Counted from the first letter of the stretch, positions 1-9,308 are shown. The stretch: DNA of 51,689 bases from JAJBWD01 sp041670885 (GCA_041670885.1 JBAXYJ010000001.1:1-51689); one strand, 5' to 3'. Made by a program: numbers and translations. The notes: generated from the letters alone by a model not told the origin.

Positions 1-416
1 ATATCAAGAACTTTATCTTTAAATTCTATTTCATTATTATTTCTTAAAAAGTTTCTTAAGACTCCATTTACTAGTTTTGAATGGGGAGCAGATACCTTTT
101 TTGCAAGATTTACTGCTTCATTAAGAACTGCAAAATCAGGAATCTTATCTAAATATTTTAATTGGTATATAGATATTCTTAAAATGTTTAGTATATCTTT
201 ATTTGTTTTTTCCATATCCTTAAGATATTCTTTTAATATAATGTCTATTGTATATTTATATTTTAAAGTTCCATAAACTATTTCTGTAAGAAGAGCATTA
301 TCCAGTGGGCTTAGTTCAGCTTTTTTAATGGAACTGTCTAAAGCCAGGTTAGAGTAAGCTCCCTTATTTAATACCTTATCCAGTATATTTATTGATTCAA
401 ATCTAAGGTTTCCCAT
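1..416 (-). CDS. rsmB: 16S rRNA (cytosine-C5) methyltransferase RsmB, N-terminal part, cut by window edge
   Basis: Only the first ~138 codons lie in the window; the frame runs open off the left edge. The translation begins MGNLRFESINILDKVLNKGA and continues through the motifs LTEIVYGTLKYKYTID and LNEAVNLAKK. This is the NusB-like RNA-binding N-terminal domain of RsmB/Sun proteins. The SAM-binding catalytic domain would lie to the left. By family, RsmB methylates C967 (E. coli numbering) of 16S rRNA in the cytoplasm. The ATG at 416 follows the peptidase stop by one base, with only a weak AGAAGAAA ribosome site, so it is probably translationally coupled. It is the last visible gene of the priA-def-fmt run. 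Confidence 0.85.
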   Translation of the reverse strand, partial: MGNLRFESINILDKVLNKGAYSNLALDSSIKKAELSPLDNALLTEIVYGTLKYKYTIDIILKEYLKDMEKTNKDILNILRISIYQLKYLDKIPDFAVLNEAVNLAKKVSAPHSKLVNGVLRNFLRNNNEIEFKDKVLD

Positions 417-417
417 A

Positions 418-1101
418 TTAATTTCTTCTGTTATTTGCAATAACTAATAGTCTCAGAAGCTGGGCTATGGAAGTCAAGGCTGCTGCCACATAGGTAAGTG
501 CTGCGGCATTTAAAACCTTTTTTGCTCCATACACTTCATCTCCAACTAGCAGAGACCTTCCCTGTAATATCTTTATTGCTCTTCTTGAAGCATCCAGCTC
601 AACAGGAAGTGTAACCAGCTGAAATAAAACTACTGCTGAAAAAAGGATTATCCCAAAATTAACAAGAGGGCTGAGTCCCATAAATATTCCTATAATAAAT
701 AGGATCCAGGAAAAGCTTTGTCCTAAGTTTACTGCAGGAACCATCAGAATACGAAATTTAAGAGGTGCATATCCCTCCTTGTCCTGAATGGCATGACCTG
801 TTTCATGAGCTGCCACACCGATGGCTGCTATGGAAGTTCCATAGTATACCTCCTTAGACAATCTCATTTTTTTTGTTCCAGGATCGTAATGGTCTGTTAG
901 GTTTCCTTCAATTACTTCTATAGGAATGTCCGAGAGTCCATTTGAATCTAAAAGTGCTCTGGCTGCATCTGCTCCGGTATAACCCATGGAGCTTTTTACC
1001 TCTTTATATCTGGCAAAGGCAGATTTAACTTTTACCTGAGCCCATAGGGAAAAAAGAAGAGTTGGAATTAATATAATTATTGAACTATCATAAAATAACA
1101 T
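418..1101 (-). CDS. YugP-type membrane zinc metallopeptidase
   Basis: This 227-residue protein belongs to the YugP/DUF-type neutral zinc metallopeptidases. The zinc motif HETGH sits near residue 100 (VAAHETGHAIQ). An N-terminal hydrophobic stretch (residues 4-21) and two central hydrophobic segments (about 120-165) indicate a membrane protein with the active site close to the bilayer. A good AGGAGG ribosome site precedes the ATG. It lies between fmt and rsmB, an arrangement common in clostridia. The substrate is unknown, and family assignment rests on the motif and overall pattern. Confidence 0.85.
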   Translation of the reverse strand: MLFYDSSIIILIPTLLFSLWAQVKVKSAFARYKEVKSSMGYTGADAARALLDSNGLSDIPIEVIEGNLTDHYDPGTKKMRLSKEVYYGTSIAAIGVAAHETGHAIQDKEGYAPLKFRILMVPAVNLGQSFSWILFIIGIFMGLSPLVNFGIILFSAVVLFQLVTLPVELDASRRAIKILQGRSLLVGDEVYGAKKVLNAAALTYVAAALTSIAQLLRLLVIANNRRN

Positions 1102-1128
1102 AATTTTCCCTCCTTGTTTTTAATTTAC

Positions 1129-2058
1129 TCATTTTAGTACATCACCGATTTTTATATCATGACCTTTAATATATTCTGAAACAGTCAGCCTTTTGCCGCC
1201 TTCCATCTGAATTTCCTCTATAAGTATATTTTTATCTAAAGCTGCCGCCTTTATTCCTGATTTATCAAAGCTTATTATAGTACCAGGAACCTTTATGGAT
1301 TTCTCCTCAGTTATTTTAATTTTATATATTTTCATAAGCTTATCCTGATAGCGTGTTTTTGCGCAGGGACTGGGGCATAAGCCTCTTATAAAATTAGATA
1401 TATCCTCTGCTTTATTATTCCAGTCTATGAAACAAAATTCTTTATCAATCATATTTGCATAAAATACATCTGATTTATTTTGAGGAATCCTCTTTATTTC
1501 TCCCTTTGCATATGAGGTTAGTGTCTTAACCAAAAGATCTGCTCCTCTTTCTTTTAAGATATCATGCAGCTCTCCAAATGTTAAATTTTCATCTATGATA
1601 ACTTCATCCTTTAACAGCATATCACCTGTATCTATGCCAACATCCATCATCATAGTTGTATTTCCTGACTTTTTTTCTCCCTTTATTATAGCCCAGTTTA
1701 TTGGAGCTGCTCCTCGGTAGCCAGGCAGAAGGGAAGCATGGAGATTAATACAGCCTAATTTTGGAATGTCTAAAATCTCCTTTGATAATATTTGCCCAAA
1801 AGCTACAACAACTATAAAATCAGGTTTTAATTCTTTTATTTTATTTATTAAATCAATATCTTTTCTTATTTTTTCAGGCTGATAAACAGGAATATTATGT
1901 TTTATTGCTGCTTCCTTAACAGCAGAAAAAATCACCTTATTTCCTCTTCCCTTTTTCTTGTCAGGCTGTGTTATAACAGCTAGAACATTAAAATTATCTA
2001 TAAGCTTTTCTAAGGAAGGTACAGCAAAGACAGGGGTTCCCATAAAAACTATATTCAT
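1129..2058 (-). CDS. fmt: Methionyl-tRNA formyltransferase
   Basis: This 309-residue enzyme formylates the amino group of Met-tRNAi using 10-formyl-tetrahydrofolate, producing the initiator tRNA. The N-terminal Rossmann-type start (IVFMGTPVFAVPSLEKL), the loop SLLPGYRGAAPINWAI and the MDVGIDTGDML stretch are typical Fmt signatures; the C-terminal ~100 residues form the tRNA-binding OB-like domain. Length is normal. The start has a clear AGGAG site. It directly follows def with a one-base gap, so formylation and deformylation are encoded together. Confidence 0.96.
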   Translation of the reverse strand: MNIVFMGTPVFAVPSLEKLIDNFNVLAVITQPDKKKGRGNKVIFSAVKEAAIKHNIPVYQPEKIRKDIDLINKIKELKPDFIVVVAFGQILSKEILDIPKLGCINLHASLLPGYRGAAPINWAIIKGEKKSGNTTMMMDVGIDTGDMLLKDEVIIDENLTFGELHDILKERGADLLVKTLTSYAKGEIKRIPQNKSDVFYANMIDKEFCFIDWNNKAEDISNFIRGLCPSPCAKTRYQDKLMKIYKIKITEEKSIKVPGTIISFDKSGIKAAALDKNILIEEIQMEGGKRLTVSEYIKGHDIKIGDVLK

Positions 2059-2059
2059 T

Positions 2060-2512
2060 TTATATCTCCTTTATATCGAAAGCCTTATCAATAAAGAGTA
2101 TCCCCTCTAAATGATCTATTTCATGGCAGAAAGCCCTTGCTAAAAGACCTTCTCCGCTGCAGATTACCTCTTTTCCCTCTTCGTTTATTCCTTTGACCTT
2201 AACATAGGATGGCCTTTCAACACTTCCTTCCTTCCCCGGCAGGGAAAGGCAGCCTTCTACATCTGTTTCTGATCCTTCTTCTTCTATTATTTCCGGATTC
2301 ATTAAAACTATAGGACCTTCTCCTACATCAACAACTATAAGTCTTTTAAGAATTCCCACCTGGGGAGCTGCAAGACCTACTCCGTTTGCACTATACATGG
2401 TCTCCTTCATATCCTCTATTAATGTTTTTATTCTGTCATTAACAGATTCTATTTTTCTGCTTTTCTTTCTTAATATTTCGTCCTCTTCTAATCGTATATT
2501 TCTCAGTGCCAT
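2060..2512 (-). CDS. def: Peptide deformylase
   Basis: This 150-residue protein removes the N-formyl group from nascent proteins using a catalytic metal. All three family motifs are visible: GVGLAAPQVG, EGCLSLPG (metal-ligand Cys) and HEIDHLEG (HExDH, two His ligands and the catalytic Glu). The start MALRNIRL follows an AGGAGG site. It sits between priA and fmt in the standard clostridial order. The protein is of the short type 1/3 length, without an obvious extension. Confidence 0.96.
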   Translation of the reverse strand: MALRNIRLEEDEILRKKSRKIESVNDRIKTLIEDMKETMYSANGVGLAAPQVGILKRLIVVDVGEGPIVLMNPEIIEEEGSETDVEGCLSLPGKEGSVERPSYVKVKGINEEGKEVICSGEGLLARAFCHEIDHLEGILFIDKAFDIKEI

Positions 2513-2522
2513 AATTTACCTC

Positions 2523-4706
2523 CTAAACAAAACTATTTGGATTTATATCTAAGCTTATTTTAAAGCTTTTGCTTAACTGTTTAAAGTTATTATAAATTAA
2601 ATTTTTTATTTCCTGAGCTGTTTTATTATGTATTTGGCCCTTTAATATTATTCTCCACCGATAATTATCCTTTATCTTTGATATGCCTGAAGGACTTGGG
2701 CCTAAAATTTCCAAATCATATTTCTTCTCATTTAAAAGCTGATATAATTTATTAATATTATCTATAACTTCCTTTTCATCTCTTGAGCTGAAATTAATCA
2801 GCAGTATATCTGAAAAGGGAGGATAATTCATAGCGGATCTCAGCTTAATCTCCTCATCGTAAAATTTATCATAATCATCAGCTGCTGCTGTTTCTATGCT
2901 GTAATGCTCAGGAGTGTATGTCTGAACTATTACTCTTCCTTCCTTATCTCCTCTTCCGCTTCTTCCTGATACCTGAGTTATAAGCTGAAATGTCCTTTCA
3001 GCTGAACGGAAGTCCGGAAGATTAAGGCTTAAATCTGCTGCTATTATGCCAACTAGTGTTACATTTCTAAAATCGAAGCCCTTTGCTATCATCTGGGTTC
3101 CTATTAATACATCCGCTTCTCCTGCTTTAAATGAGTTATAAATGTTTTCATAGGAATTCTTTTCTCTTGTAGTATCATAATCCATTCTGATTGTTTTAAC
3201 ATTATTATATAATCTTTTTATTTCTTCTTCCACTTTTTCTGTTCCCAGGCCAAAATATTTTACATATTTACTTCCACATTTCGGGCATATCTTGGGTACC
3301 ATCTGTTTTTTACCACAATAATGGCAGGTCATGGAATTGTCACTTATATGATAAGTCATAGATACATCACATTTATCACATTTAAATACATATCCGCAGC
3401 TTCTGCAGGAAACAAAGGAAGAAAATCCTCTTCTGTTGATGAATAAAATTATCTGTTCTTTATTTTTTAAATTATACTCTATTTCTTCTTTTAGCTTTCT
3501 GCTGAATATTGACCTGCTGCCTGACCTTAGTTCTTCCCTCATATCTACTATGCTGACCATGGGAAGTGATTTGCCATAAGCCCTGTTATCCATATTAATA
3601 AGAGATATCCTGCCCATTTTTGAATTATAGTAGGAATTTACAGAAGGAGTTGCAGAACCTAAAACCAGCTTGGCATCATAAATACCCGCCATTATTTTGG
3701 AAAGCTCAACTGAATCATATTTTGGACTTTGCTCAGATTTATAGGAAGTTTCATGTTCTTCATCTATAATAATAAGGCCTAAATTGTTAAAGGGCAGAAA
3801 TAAAGCAGATCTGGCACCGATGGCTATCTTTACCTCTCCATTTTTAACCCGCTGCCATTCATCCTGTTTTTCTCCATCTGAAAGTCTGCTGTGGTATATT
3901 GTAATATCCCTTCCAAATCTTCCTTTAAATCTTTCAACCATCTGAGGAGTCAGTGATATCTCCGGAACTAAAATTATAGCATCCTTTCCTTTATTTATAA
4001 TATTTTTAACAAGATGCATATATACTTCTGTCTTCCCGCTGCCGGTAACTCCCTTAATTAAAAACACTTTATCACTTGAGCCTGTTATCCTGTCATAGGC
4101 ATTTTGCTGCTCACAATTTAATTTAAGTTCTTTAAATTCAGGAAATTCCCTGTTATCATATCTATTAACTACTCTGATTTTTTCTTTTAGGAAGGAATGC
4201 TTTATCATACTGTTTATAGATGAAAGAGATATATTAAACCTTCTGCTTAGTGTATTTTTATCATAAATTCCAGGGTTTTCCGAAACTATTTTATAAATGC
4301 TTTTATATATCTCCTTATCATATCTTCCCTCTAATGGATTTTCTATGAATAATATTCCCTTAGTTTTACTCAGGTTTTGGTTTAAAATGCAGCTGGGAAT
4401 TATTGCCCTTACAGCATCACTATAGGTACTTAAGTATTTATCTCTTATAATTTTTACTATTTCCAGCTGCTTTTCTGAAAGAGACAGATAGTCTCTAATG
4501 CTCTCTATTTCTTTTAAAAAATCCTGATCAGATTTTTCTAATATTTCAAATACAAAACCGGGCATGGATTTATTTTTAGCACCAAAGGGTACATTAACAA
4601 AGCTTCCTATTTTAATTTCTAAAAGGCTGTCATCATATTTATATGTAAACATTTTATCTAAACTGGAGGTTTTATTTATTATCAAAACTGCTGCGTATCT
4701 TATCAT
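2523..4706 (-). CDS. priA: Primosomal replication restart helicase PriA
   Basis: This 727-residue helicase reloads the replisome at stalled forks. The N-terminal DNA-binding domain (to ~residue 190) is followed by a superfamily 2 helicase core with Walker A GVTGSGKTEVY and Walker B IIDEEHETSYK. A zinc-binding insert has paired cysteines (CRSCGYVFKCDKC and CHYCGKK...CPKCGSKY). Motifs V/VI include GTQMIAKGFDF and QVSGRSGRG. Everything expected for an active PriA is present. A terminator-like hairpin separates it from upstream coaBC, so it may have some independent expression. Confidence 0.97.
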   Translation of the reverse strand: MIRYAAVLIINKTSSLDKMFTYKYDDSLLEIKIGSFVNVPFGAKNKSMPGFVFEILEKSDQDFLKEIESIRDYLSLSEKQLEIVKIIRDKYLSTYSDAVRAIIPSCILNQNLSKTKGILFIENPLEGRYDKEIYKSIYKIVSENPGIYDKNTLSRRFNISLSSINSMIKHSFLKEKIRVVNRYDNREFPEFKELKLNCEQQNAYDRITGSSDKVFLIKGVTGSGKTEVYMHLVKNIINKGKDAIILVPEISLTPQMVERFKGRFGRDITIYHSRLSDGEKQDEWQRVKNGEVKIAIGARSALFLPFNNLGLIIIDEEHETSYKSEQSPKYDSVELSKIMAGIYDAKLVLGSATPSVNSYYNSKMGRISLINMDNRAYGKSLPMVSIVDMREELRSGSRSIFSRKLKEEIEYNLKNKEQIILFINRRGFSSFVSCRSCGYVFKCDKCDVSMTYHISDNSMTCHYCGKKQMVPKICPKCGSKYVKYFGLGTEKVEEEIKRLYNNVKTIRMDYDTTREKNSYENIYNSFKAGEADVLIGTQMIAKGFDFRNVTLVGIIAADLSLNLPDFRSAERTFQLITQVSGRSGRGDKEGRVIVQTYTPEHYSIETAAADDYDKFYDEEIKLRSAMNYPPFSDILLINFSSRDEKEVIDNINKLYQLLNEKKYDLEILGPSPSGISKIKDNYRWRIILKGQIHNKTAQEIKNLIYNNFKQLSKSFKISLDINPNSFV

Positions 4707-4761
4707 GTTATCCTCCTCTAATTAAAGAGTTTATTCAATAATACCAAATATATGAAAAAAT

Positions 4762-4783
4762 AAAAAGGCTGTTAAGCCCCTTT
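4762..4783 (-). terminator. Hairpin terminator at the 3' end of coaBC
   Basis: On the minus strand a 9-bp stem (AAAGGGGCT with AGCCTTTTT, two G-U pairs) closes a four-base loop and runs into a U-rich tail. It overlaps the coaBC stop codon and lies before priA. It is likely to reduce, rather than fully block, readthrough. Confidence 0.55.
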
Positions 4784-5959
4784 AGATATAATATCAAATA
4801 ATATTGCTGAAATATTACTCTTTTTGTCCTTGCTAACTTCAGTAACATTACCATTTTTATCTATTATCATAACGCTGTTATAATCTGATGCAAAGCCTGT
4901 ATCTTCTTTTGTTATATCGTTGGCCACAATAAAATCAAGATTTTTTCTTTTAATCTTTATTACAGCATTTTCTAAAATATTACTGCTTTCAGCTGCAAAT
5001 CCAACAAAAATCTGATTTTTTTTATTTTTTCCCATTTCATATAATATGTCTTTATCCTTTTCAAAATCAATGGTTAATGTATCACCTGTTTTTTTTATTT
5101 TTTCCTTTGAATAGGTTTTGACCTTATAGTCAGCTACAGCAGCAGCTGATATATATATATGGCATTTATCAATATATTTTTTTACCGCCCCATACATATC
5201 TTCATTTGTTTTAATCTTTATTGTTTCTACTCCATATATATCCTCTAAGCTGTTTGGGCCGGAAACCAGTGTTACATTTCCTCCTCTGTCTCTGGCTTCC
5301 TTTGCCAGGGAGTAGCCCATCCTACCTGAGGAATAGTTTGTAATATACCTTACAGGATCAATAGGAGATATGGTAGGTCCTGCTGTTATTAATATGTTTT
5401 TGCCTGCATAATCTTTTTTAGGGTATAATCTGCACGCTATAATATCACATATAAGCTTGGTATCTGCAAGCTTTCCCCTGCCTGTATCACCGCAGGCTAA
5501 AACTCCTTCCGCAGATTCTATGAAATTGTACCCAAGATTTTTTAGTTTATTAATATTTCCCTGAAGAATTGGGTTCTCCAGCATGTTGGTATTCATTGCT
5601 AAGGCAAAGTAAACCGGGGCTTTAGTTGCCGCTATTGTAGTTGATAATAAATCATCACATATACCTGAGGCAACCTTCCCTATTATGTTATAGGTGGCAG
5701 GTGCAACTACCAGTATATCTGCTTTTTTTGCAAGTGATATATGATTTATATCAAATTCTTTAAGTTCACCAAACATATCATCATATACAAGATTATGGGA
5801 CAATGACTGAAATGACAGCGGTCGTACAAACTCTTCAGCATTTTTAGTCATTATAACATAAACGTTTATTCCCATTTTTCTAAGTGTGCTTACTATATCT
5901 AATGATTTGTAGGCTGCAATACCTCCGGTAACTCCTAAAACAACATTTTTACCTGCCAT
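4772..5959 (-). CDS. coaBC: Bifunctional phosphopantothenoylcysteine decarboxylase / phosphopantothenate-cysteine ligase
   Basis: This 395-residue CoA biosynthesis enzyme has two parts. The N-terminal CoaC flavoprotein domain (about 1-180) shows GVTGGIAAYKS, the DINHISLAKKADILVVAPAT stretch with the catalytic His, and the MNTNM motif. The C-terminal CoaB domain (about 185-395) shows ITAGPTISPIDPVRYITN and SSGRMGY. CoaB joins cysteine to phosphopantothenate and CoaC decarboxylates the product. The gene starts one base after rpoZ, and its ribosome site lies inside the end of rpoZ, which suggests translational coupling. Confidence 0.96.
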   Translation of the reverse strand: MAGKNVVLGVTGGIAAYKSLDIVSTLRKMGINVYVIMTKNAEEFVRPLSFQSLSHNLVYDDMFGELKEFDINHISLAKKADILVVAPATYNIIGKVASGICDDLLSTTIAATKAPVYFALAMNTNMLENPILQGNINKLKNLGYNFIESAEGVLACGDTGRGKLADTKLICDIIACRLYPKKDYAGKNILITAGPTISPIDPVRYITNYSSGRMGYSLAKEARDRGGNVTLVSGPNSLEDIYGVETIKIKTNEDMYGAVKKYIDKCHIYISAAAVADYKVKTYSKEKIKKTGDTLTIDFEKDKDILYEMGKNKKNQIFVGFAAESSNILENAVIKIKRKNLDFIVANDITKEDTGFASDYNSVMIIDKNGNVTEVSKDKKSNISAILFDIISKGA

Positions 5960-5960
5960 G

Positions 5961-6164
5961 TTAATCCTCTTTATATTTTATTAAATCCTGATATATTTCA
6001 TTAATAGCTATAGTTACAGGTTTTGTAGAATCTATATCAATTAATGGCTTGCTGCCTTCTATTATCTGTCTTGCCCTTCTTGCTGTTATTGTAACCAGTG
6101 AATATCTGTCTCCTACCTTGTTTAATAAATTAATTATTGATGGATCAATCATAGAGTTGTTCAT
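5961..6164 (-). CDS. rpoZ: RNA polymerase omega subunit
   Basis: This is a 67-residue omega subunit. The typical stretch is DPSIINLLNKVGDRYSLV followed by TARRARQI, a helix that clamps the beta' subunit. It assists RNA polymerase assembly. The first ATG is preferred over the internal ATG at residue 5 because only the first has a ribosome site (AGGAGGG, 8 bases upstream). The gene overlaps the end of gmk by 20 bases, an arrangement conserved across Firmicutes. Confidence 0.93.
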   Translation of the reverse strand: MNNSMIDPSIINLLNKVGDRYSLVTITARRARQIIEGSKPLIDIDSTKPVTIAINEIYQDLIKYKED

Positions 6165-6774
6165 GAATAATACCCTCCTTTGAATCTAGAAAATTTTCTT
6201 TTATTCTATCTACTCTGCATTTTTCTGCAGCTATTATGTTTCTTATTTTATTTACTGCTTCTTCTACAGTATCATTAATTACTGCATAATTATATTTAGA
6301 TAAATAATTTATCTCTTTATAAGCTGACTTAAATCTGGTCATCAGAGATTCCGGGGTTTCTGAGCCTCTTTTAATTATTCTGTTTTTAAGCTCTTCCATT
6401 GATGGAGGAAGGATAAAAATAAATACTCCCTCTTCAAAATTTTCTTTTACTTTAAGAGCACCCTGAATATCTATTTCTAAAATTACATCTTCACCTTTAT
6501 CCAGCCTTTCTATAACCTTGGATTTAGGTGTTCCATAGAAATTGCCGTAAACCTCTGCATATTCTAAAAAGTCATTTTCTTCAATTTTTCTTTGGAAATC
6601 TTTTTTTGAGTAAAAATAATAACTCTCCCCCTCAACCTCTCCCTGCCTTGGCTGCCTTGTGGTTATTGAAACTGAAAGGAATAAATCACCATCCTTTAAA
6701 AGCTCCTTACATATAGTTCCTTTTCCCGCACCGGATGGTCCCGAAATAACTATGAGTAAGCCTTGCTTTTTCAT
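6145..6774 (-). CDS. gmk: Guanylate kinase
   Basis: This 209-residue enzyme phosphorylates GMP to GDP. The P-loop GPSGAGKGT is at residues 11-19. The GMP-binding region has SITTRQPRQGEVEG and YYF, and the lid follows ILPPSMEELKNRI. Length is typical. Its ATG overlaps the remA stop codon by one base (TAATG), and a GAGGT site lies inside the remA end. The order yicC-remA-gmk-rpoZ-coaBC is the classic Firmicute cluster. Confidence 0.96.
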   Translation of the reverse strand: MKKQGLLIVISGPSGAGKGTICKELLKDGDLFLSVSITTRQPRQGEVEGESYYFYSKKDFQRKIEENDFLEYAEVYGNFYGTPKSKVIERLDKGEDVILEIDIQGALKVKENFEEGVFIFILPPSMEELKNRIIKRGSETPESLMTRFKSAYKEINYLSKYNYAVINDTVEEAVNKIRNIIAAEKCRVDRIKENFLDSKEGIIHEQLYD

Positions 6775-7043
6775 TATTCAATGACCTCATCAAAAGTATC
6801 ATCTTTATTTGTAAGTCTGTGAGCTACAGTTTCAGGCTGAACAGCAGATAATATAACATGGTCTGAATCTGTTATAATAACTGCTCTTGTTCTCCTTCCA
6901 TATGTGGCATCAATAAGCATACCTCTGTCTCTTGCCTCCTGAATTATTCTTTTTATTGGAGCTGATTCAGGACTGACAATTGCAATCAGTCTGTTAGCAG
7001 ATACAATATTTCCAAAACCAATGTTAATCAATTTAATATTCAT
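6774..7043 (-). CDS. remA: RemA-family extracellular matrix regulatory protein (DUF370)
   Basis: The protein is 89 residues when started at MNIKLINIGFGNIVSANR, the length and start of the Bacillus subtilis RemA family. The upstream in-frame start would add six residues (MSRGKL) but lacks the ribosome site; AGGGGGAAG sits correctly before the internal ATG. RemA is a DNA-binding regulator of biofilm matrix genes in B. subtilis; in clostridia the targets are not established. The conserved core ARDRGMLIDATYGRRTRAVI is present. It overlaps neither yicC nor gmk by more than one base. Confidence 0.88.
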   Translation of the reverse strand: MNIKLINIGFGNIVSANRLIAIVSPESAPIKRIIQEARDRGMLIDATYGRRTRAVIITDSDHVILSAVQPETVAHRLTNKDDTFDEVIE

Positions 7044-7053
7044 AAGCTTCCCC

Positions 7054-7932
7054 CTACTCAATGTTTTGAATTTGTTCTCTTATTTTTTCTATATCATTTT
7101 TCATCTCAAGTACATATTTTGTAATCTCCAGATCATTTGCCTTAGAGCCAATAGTATTAGTTTCTCTATTCATTTCCTGAACTATAAAATCCAGCTTTCT
7201 TCCTATGGGTTCATCAATGCTGAAAGTTGACTTCAGCTGGGATATATGGCTCTTTAGCCTTACTATCTCCTCATCGATGCAGGATCTGTCTGAAAACATA
7301 GTAACCTCAGAATAAAGCCTGCTTTCATCAATCTGATTATTCTCTAAAAGTTCCTTTAGTCTGTTTTGAAGCTTTTCCTTATAGATTAATGGAACCTGGG
7401 GTGCTTTTTCTTCTACTTTTAAAACCATATTTTCTATACCCATGAGTTTTATAAGTATGTCTTCCTTTAACTTTTCCCCTTCAACAGTCCTCATTATGTT
7501 TAATTTATCTATGGCTTCATTAAGAGCTCTGCATATTAATCCCCATGAAGATTCTAAATCTTCTCCCTTTTGCGCCAGTGTTATAACTTCAGGAAATCTT
7601 GATATAAGCGATACTGATATATCATCTAGAGCATCATATCTTTCTTTAACGTCCTTAAGACATGTTACATAACTGTCTGCCACTTCTTTATTAAATATTG
7701 CTTTTTCATTTGTTATCTGATATACATTTTGAGTTAAGAATAAGTCAATCTTTCCCCGATTTATTTTGTTTTGAATTTCTCGACGAATTCTTCCTTCTAA
7801 TGAAATCAAACTTTTGGGAAGCTTAATATTTAAATCAAGATATCTGTGATTTACTGATTTTATTTCAATAGTATATCCCATTTCTTCTGTTTCAGAGGTT
7901 CCCCTTCCAAAACCGGTCATACTGCTAACCAT
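7054..7932 (-). CDS. yicC: YicC-type endoribonuclease family protein
   Basis: This 292-residue protein starts MVSSMTGFGRG, the hallmark N-terminus of YicC/YloC. The C-terminal DUF1732 domain ends with the conserved block GRKLDFIVQEMNRETNTIGS (residues about 245-264). In E. coli YicC is an RNase linked to the sRNA RyhB; the role in Firmicutes (YloC) is also RNase-like. It heads the remA-gmk-rpoZ run. A GAGAGGAT ribosome site precedes the ATG. Confidence 0.9.
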   Translation of the reverse strand: MVSSMTGFGRGTSETEEMGYTIEIKSVNHRYLDLNIKLPKSLISLEGRIRREIQNKINRGKIDLFLTQNVYQITNEKAIFNKEVADSYVTCLKDVKERYDALDDISVSLISRFPEVITLAQKGEDLESSWGLICRALNEAIDKLNIMRTVEGEKLKEDILIKLMGIENMVLKVEEKAPQVPLIYKEKLQNRLKELLENNQIDESRLYSEVTMFSDRSCIDEEIVRLKSHISQLKSTFSIDEPIGRKLDFIVQEMNRETNTIGSKANDLEITKYVLEMKNDIEKIREQIQNIE

Positions 7933-7960
7933 ATTTTCATCCTCTCTTTATTAAATGCTA

Positions 7961-7992
7961 AAATCGCCTAATTTATAAAAACTAGGCAATTT
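7961..7992 (-). terminator. Weak hairpin between aminotransferase and yicC
   Basis: A 10-bp stem (AAATTGCCTA with TAGGCGATTT, one G-U pair) and a 12-base loop follow the aminotransferase stop. The U-tail is poor, so it could be a weak terminator or part of the yicC leader. Confidence 0.35.
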
Positions 7993-8041
7993 CTCAATAC
8001 AACCATTATACATATACTATCAGGAATATTTCAAGCTTTTT

Positions 8042-9187
8042 TCAGCTGTATACCTTTAATTTTGAAAATGCCTTTTCTATCATTTCTGCGCCTCCCGTTA
8101 AAGCAATTCTAAAATATCCATAAGATGTGGTGCCAAAATTATAGCCCGGGGAAACTATAATTCCATACTTTTCTATAAGTTCATAGCAAAATTCATCAAT
8201 AGAATAACCTTTTGGAACATTGCACCAAAGATATATTCCTCCCTTTGAATTGAAGAAATTTATATTTTTAGATTTTAATATGCTTATCAGCTTTTCTTTT
8301 CTATTATAATATTCACTGCAGACATCAAGTCTGTATTCCTCACCCAGTCTAAGAGCACTTATGGCGGCGTACTGGATTGGAATAAACTGTCCTGAATCTA
8401 GATTTTTTTTTATCCTAAGCATTGCTTTAATTACTTCTTTATTTCCAACAGCATAACCAATCCTGAAGCCTGTCATATTAAAAATTTTTGAAAATGAGCC
8501 TATTTCTATTGATTTCTTGTTGTTATCAAATTGAAGGAGACTGATTGGTTTATCATTAAATATTATTTCATTATATGCACCGTCATTTACTAATATTAAA
8601 TTGTATTTATCAGCAAGTTTTATTATGTCCTGATAAAATTTATCATTAGCTGCAGCACCGGTTGGATTATTTGGGTAATTAATTAATAATATCTTTGATT
8701 CATTAAGTATTCTTTCATTAATATTTAAATTGGGCAGATAATTATTAGATTCGGTTATTGGTATTTTATTATAATTTACTCCCCAAAGGCTGCACACACT
8801 CTTGTATATAGGATAAGAAGGCTCAGTTATTATTATGCTGTCATTAAAATTACATACAGCTGGAATTAAACTCACTATTGCATCTTTTGAACCTATAGTA
8901 ATTATAACCTGATCTTCATCTAAATTTACATTATATAAGTTTTTATAATATTTAATAATTTCTCTTTTTAATTCAACTATTCCCGAATAAGGAGGATAGT
9001 TGTTAAATTTATCTATTTTCAGCCCCTCCAGAAGCCCTTCCATCACCTCTTTTCTTATTTTAATGGTTGGATCACCTACACCAAAATTGTATAATTCCTT
9101 GTTTCCTTTATTTAGTCTTTCTGATATTTCATCCAGGCTGTAAAATGATTTTTCCGGAATCATATTTAATCTGTTATTTATTTTCAA
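8042..9187 (-). CDS. Class I/II PLP aminotransferase (LL-diaminopimelate aminotransferase-like)
   Basis: This 381-residue fold-type I aminotransferase shows NYPNNPTGA, the PLP lysine in SFSKIFNMTGFRIGYAVG, and a C-terminal FRIALTG arginine motif for the substrate carboxylate. The closest general pattern is the DapL/AspC-like group that makes LL-diaminopimelate from tetrahydrodipicolinate. The exact amino donor cannot be read from motifs. The start is a TTG with a strong GGAGGGG site four to five bases upstream; an in-frame ATG eight codons later lacks such a site. It appears monocistronic, with a dyad-rich upstream region. Confidence 0.78.
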   Translation of the reverse strand: MKINNRLNMIPEKSFYSLDEISERLNKGNKELYNFGVGDPTIKIRKEVMEGLLEGLKIDKFNNYPPYSGIVELKREIIKYYKNLYNVNLDEDQVIITIGSKDAIVSLIPAVCNFNDSIIITEPSYPIYKSVCSLWGVNYNKIPITESNNYLPNLNINERILNESKILLINYPNNPTGAAANDKFYQDIIKLADKYNLILVNDGAYNEIIFNDKPISLLQFDNNKKSIEIGSFSKIFNMTGFRIGYAVGNKEVIKAMLRIKKNLDSGQFIPIQYAAISALRLGEEYRLDVCSEYYNRKEKLISILKSKNINFFNSKGGIYLWCNVPKGYSIDEFCYELIEKYGIIVSPGYNFGTTSYGYFRIALTGGAEMIEKAFSKLKVYS

Positions 9188-9273
9188 AATTCCCCTCCAT
9201 TTATTGCTCCAGAAAATCGAATAATAATTTTCAGTTTAAAAGCAGCGAATTAATAAGGTTTTTTAAGCTGATA

Positions 9274-9308
9274 AGAAAATTATAAATCATACAATTTTCT
9301 GATTTATA
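9274..9308. promoter_or_regulatory. Interleaved inverted repeats upstream of the aminotransferase
   Basis: Two perfect 8-bp inverted repeats are interleaved. AGAAAATT (9274-9281) matches AATTTTCT (9293-9300), and TATAAATC (9281-9288) matches GATTTATA (9301-9308). On the minus strand the region contains TATAAT, a possible -10 for the aminotransferase. The layout could be a double operator or a pseudoknot-capable leader. Chance is possible in AT-rich DNA. Confidence 0.35.
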
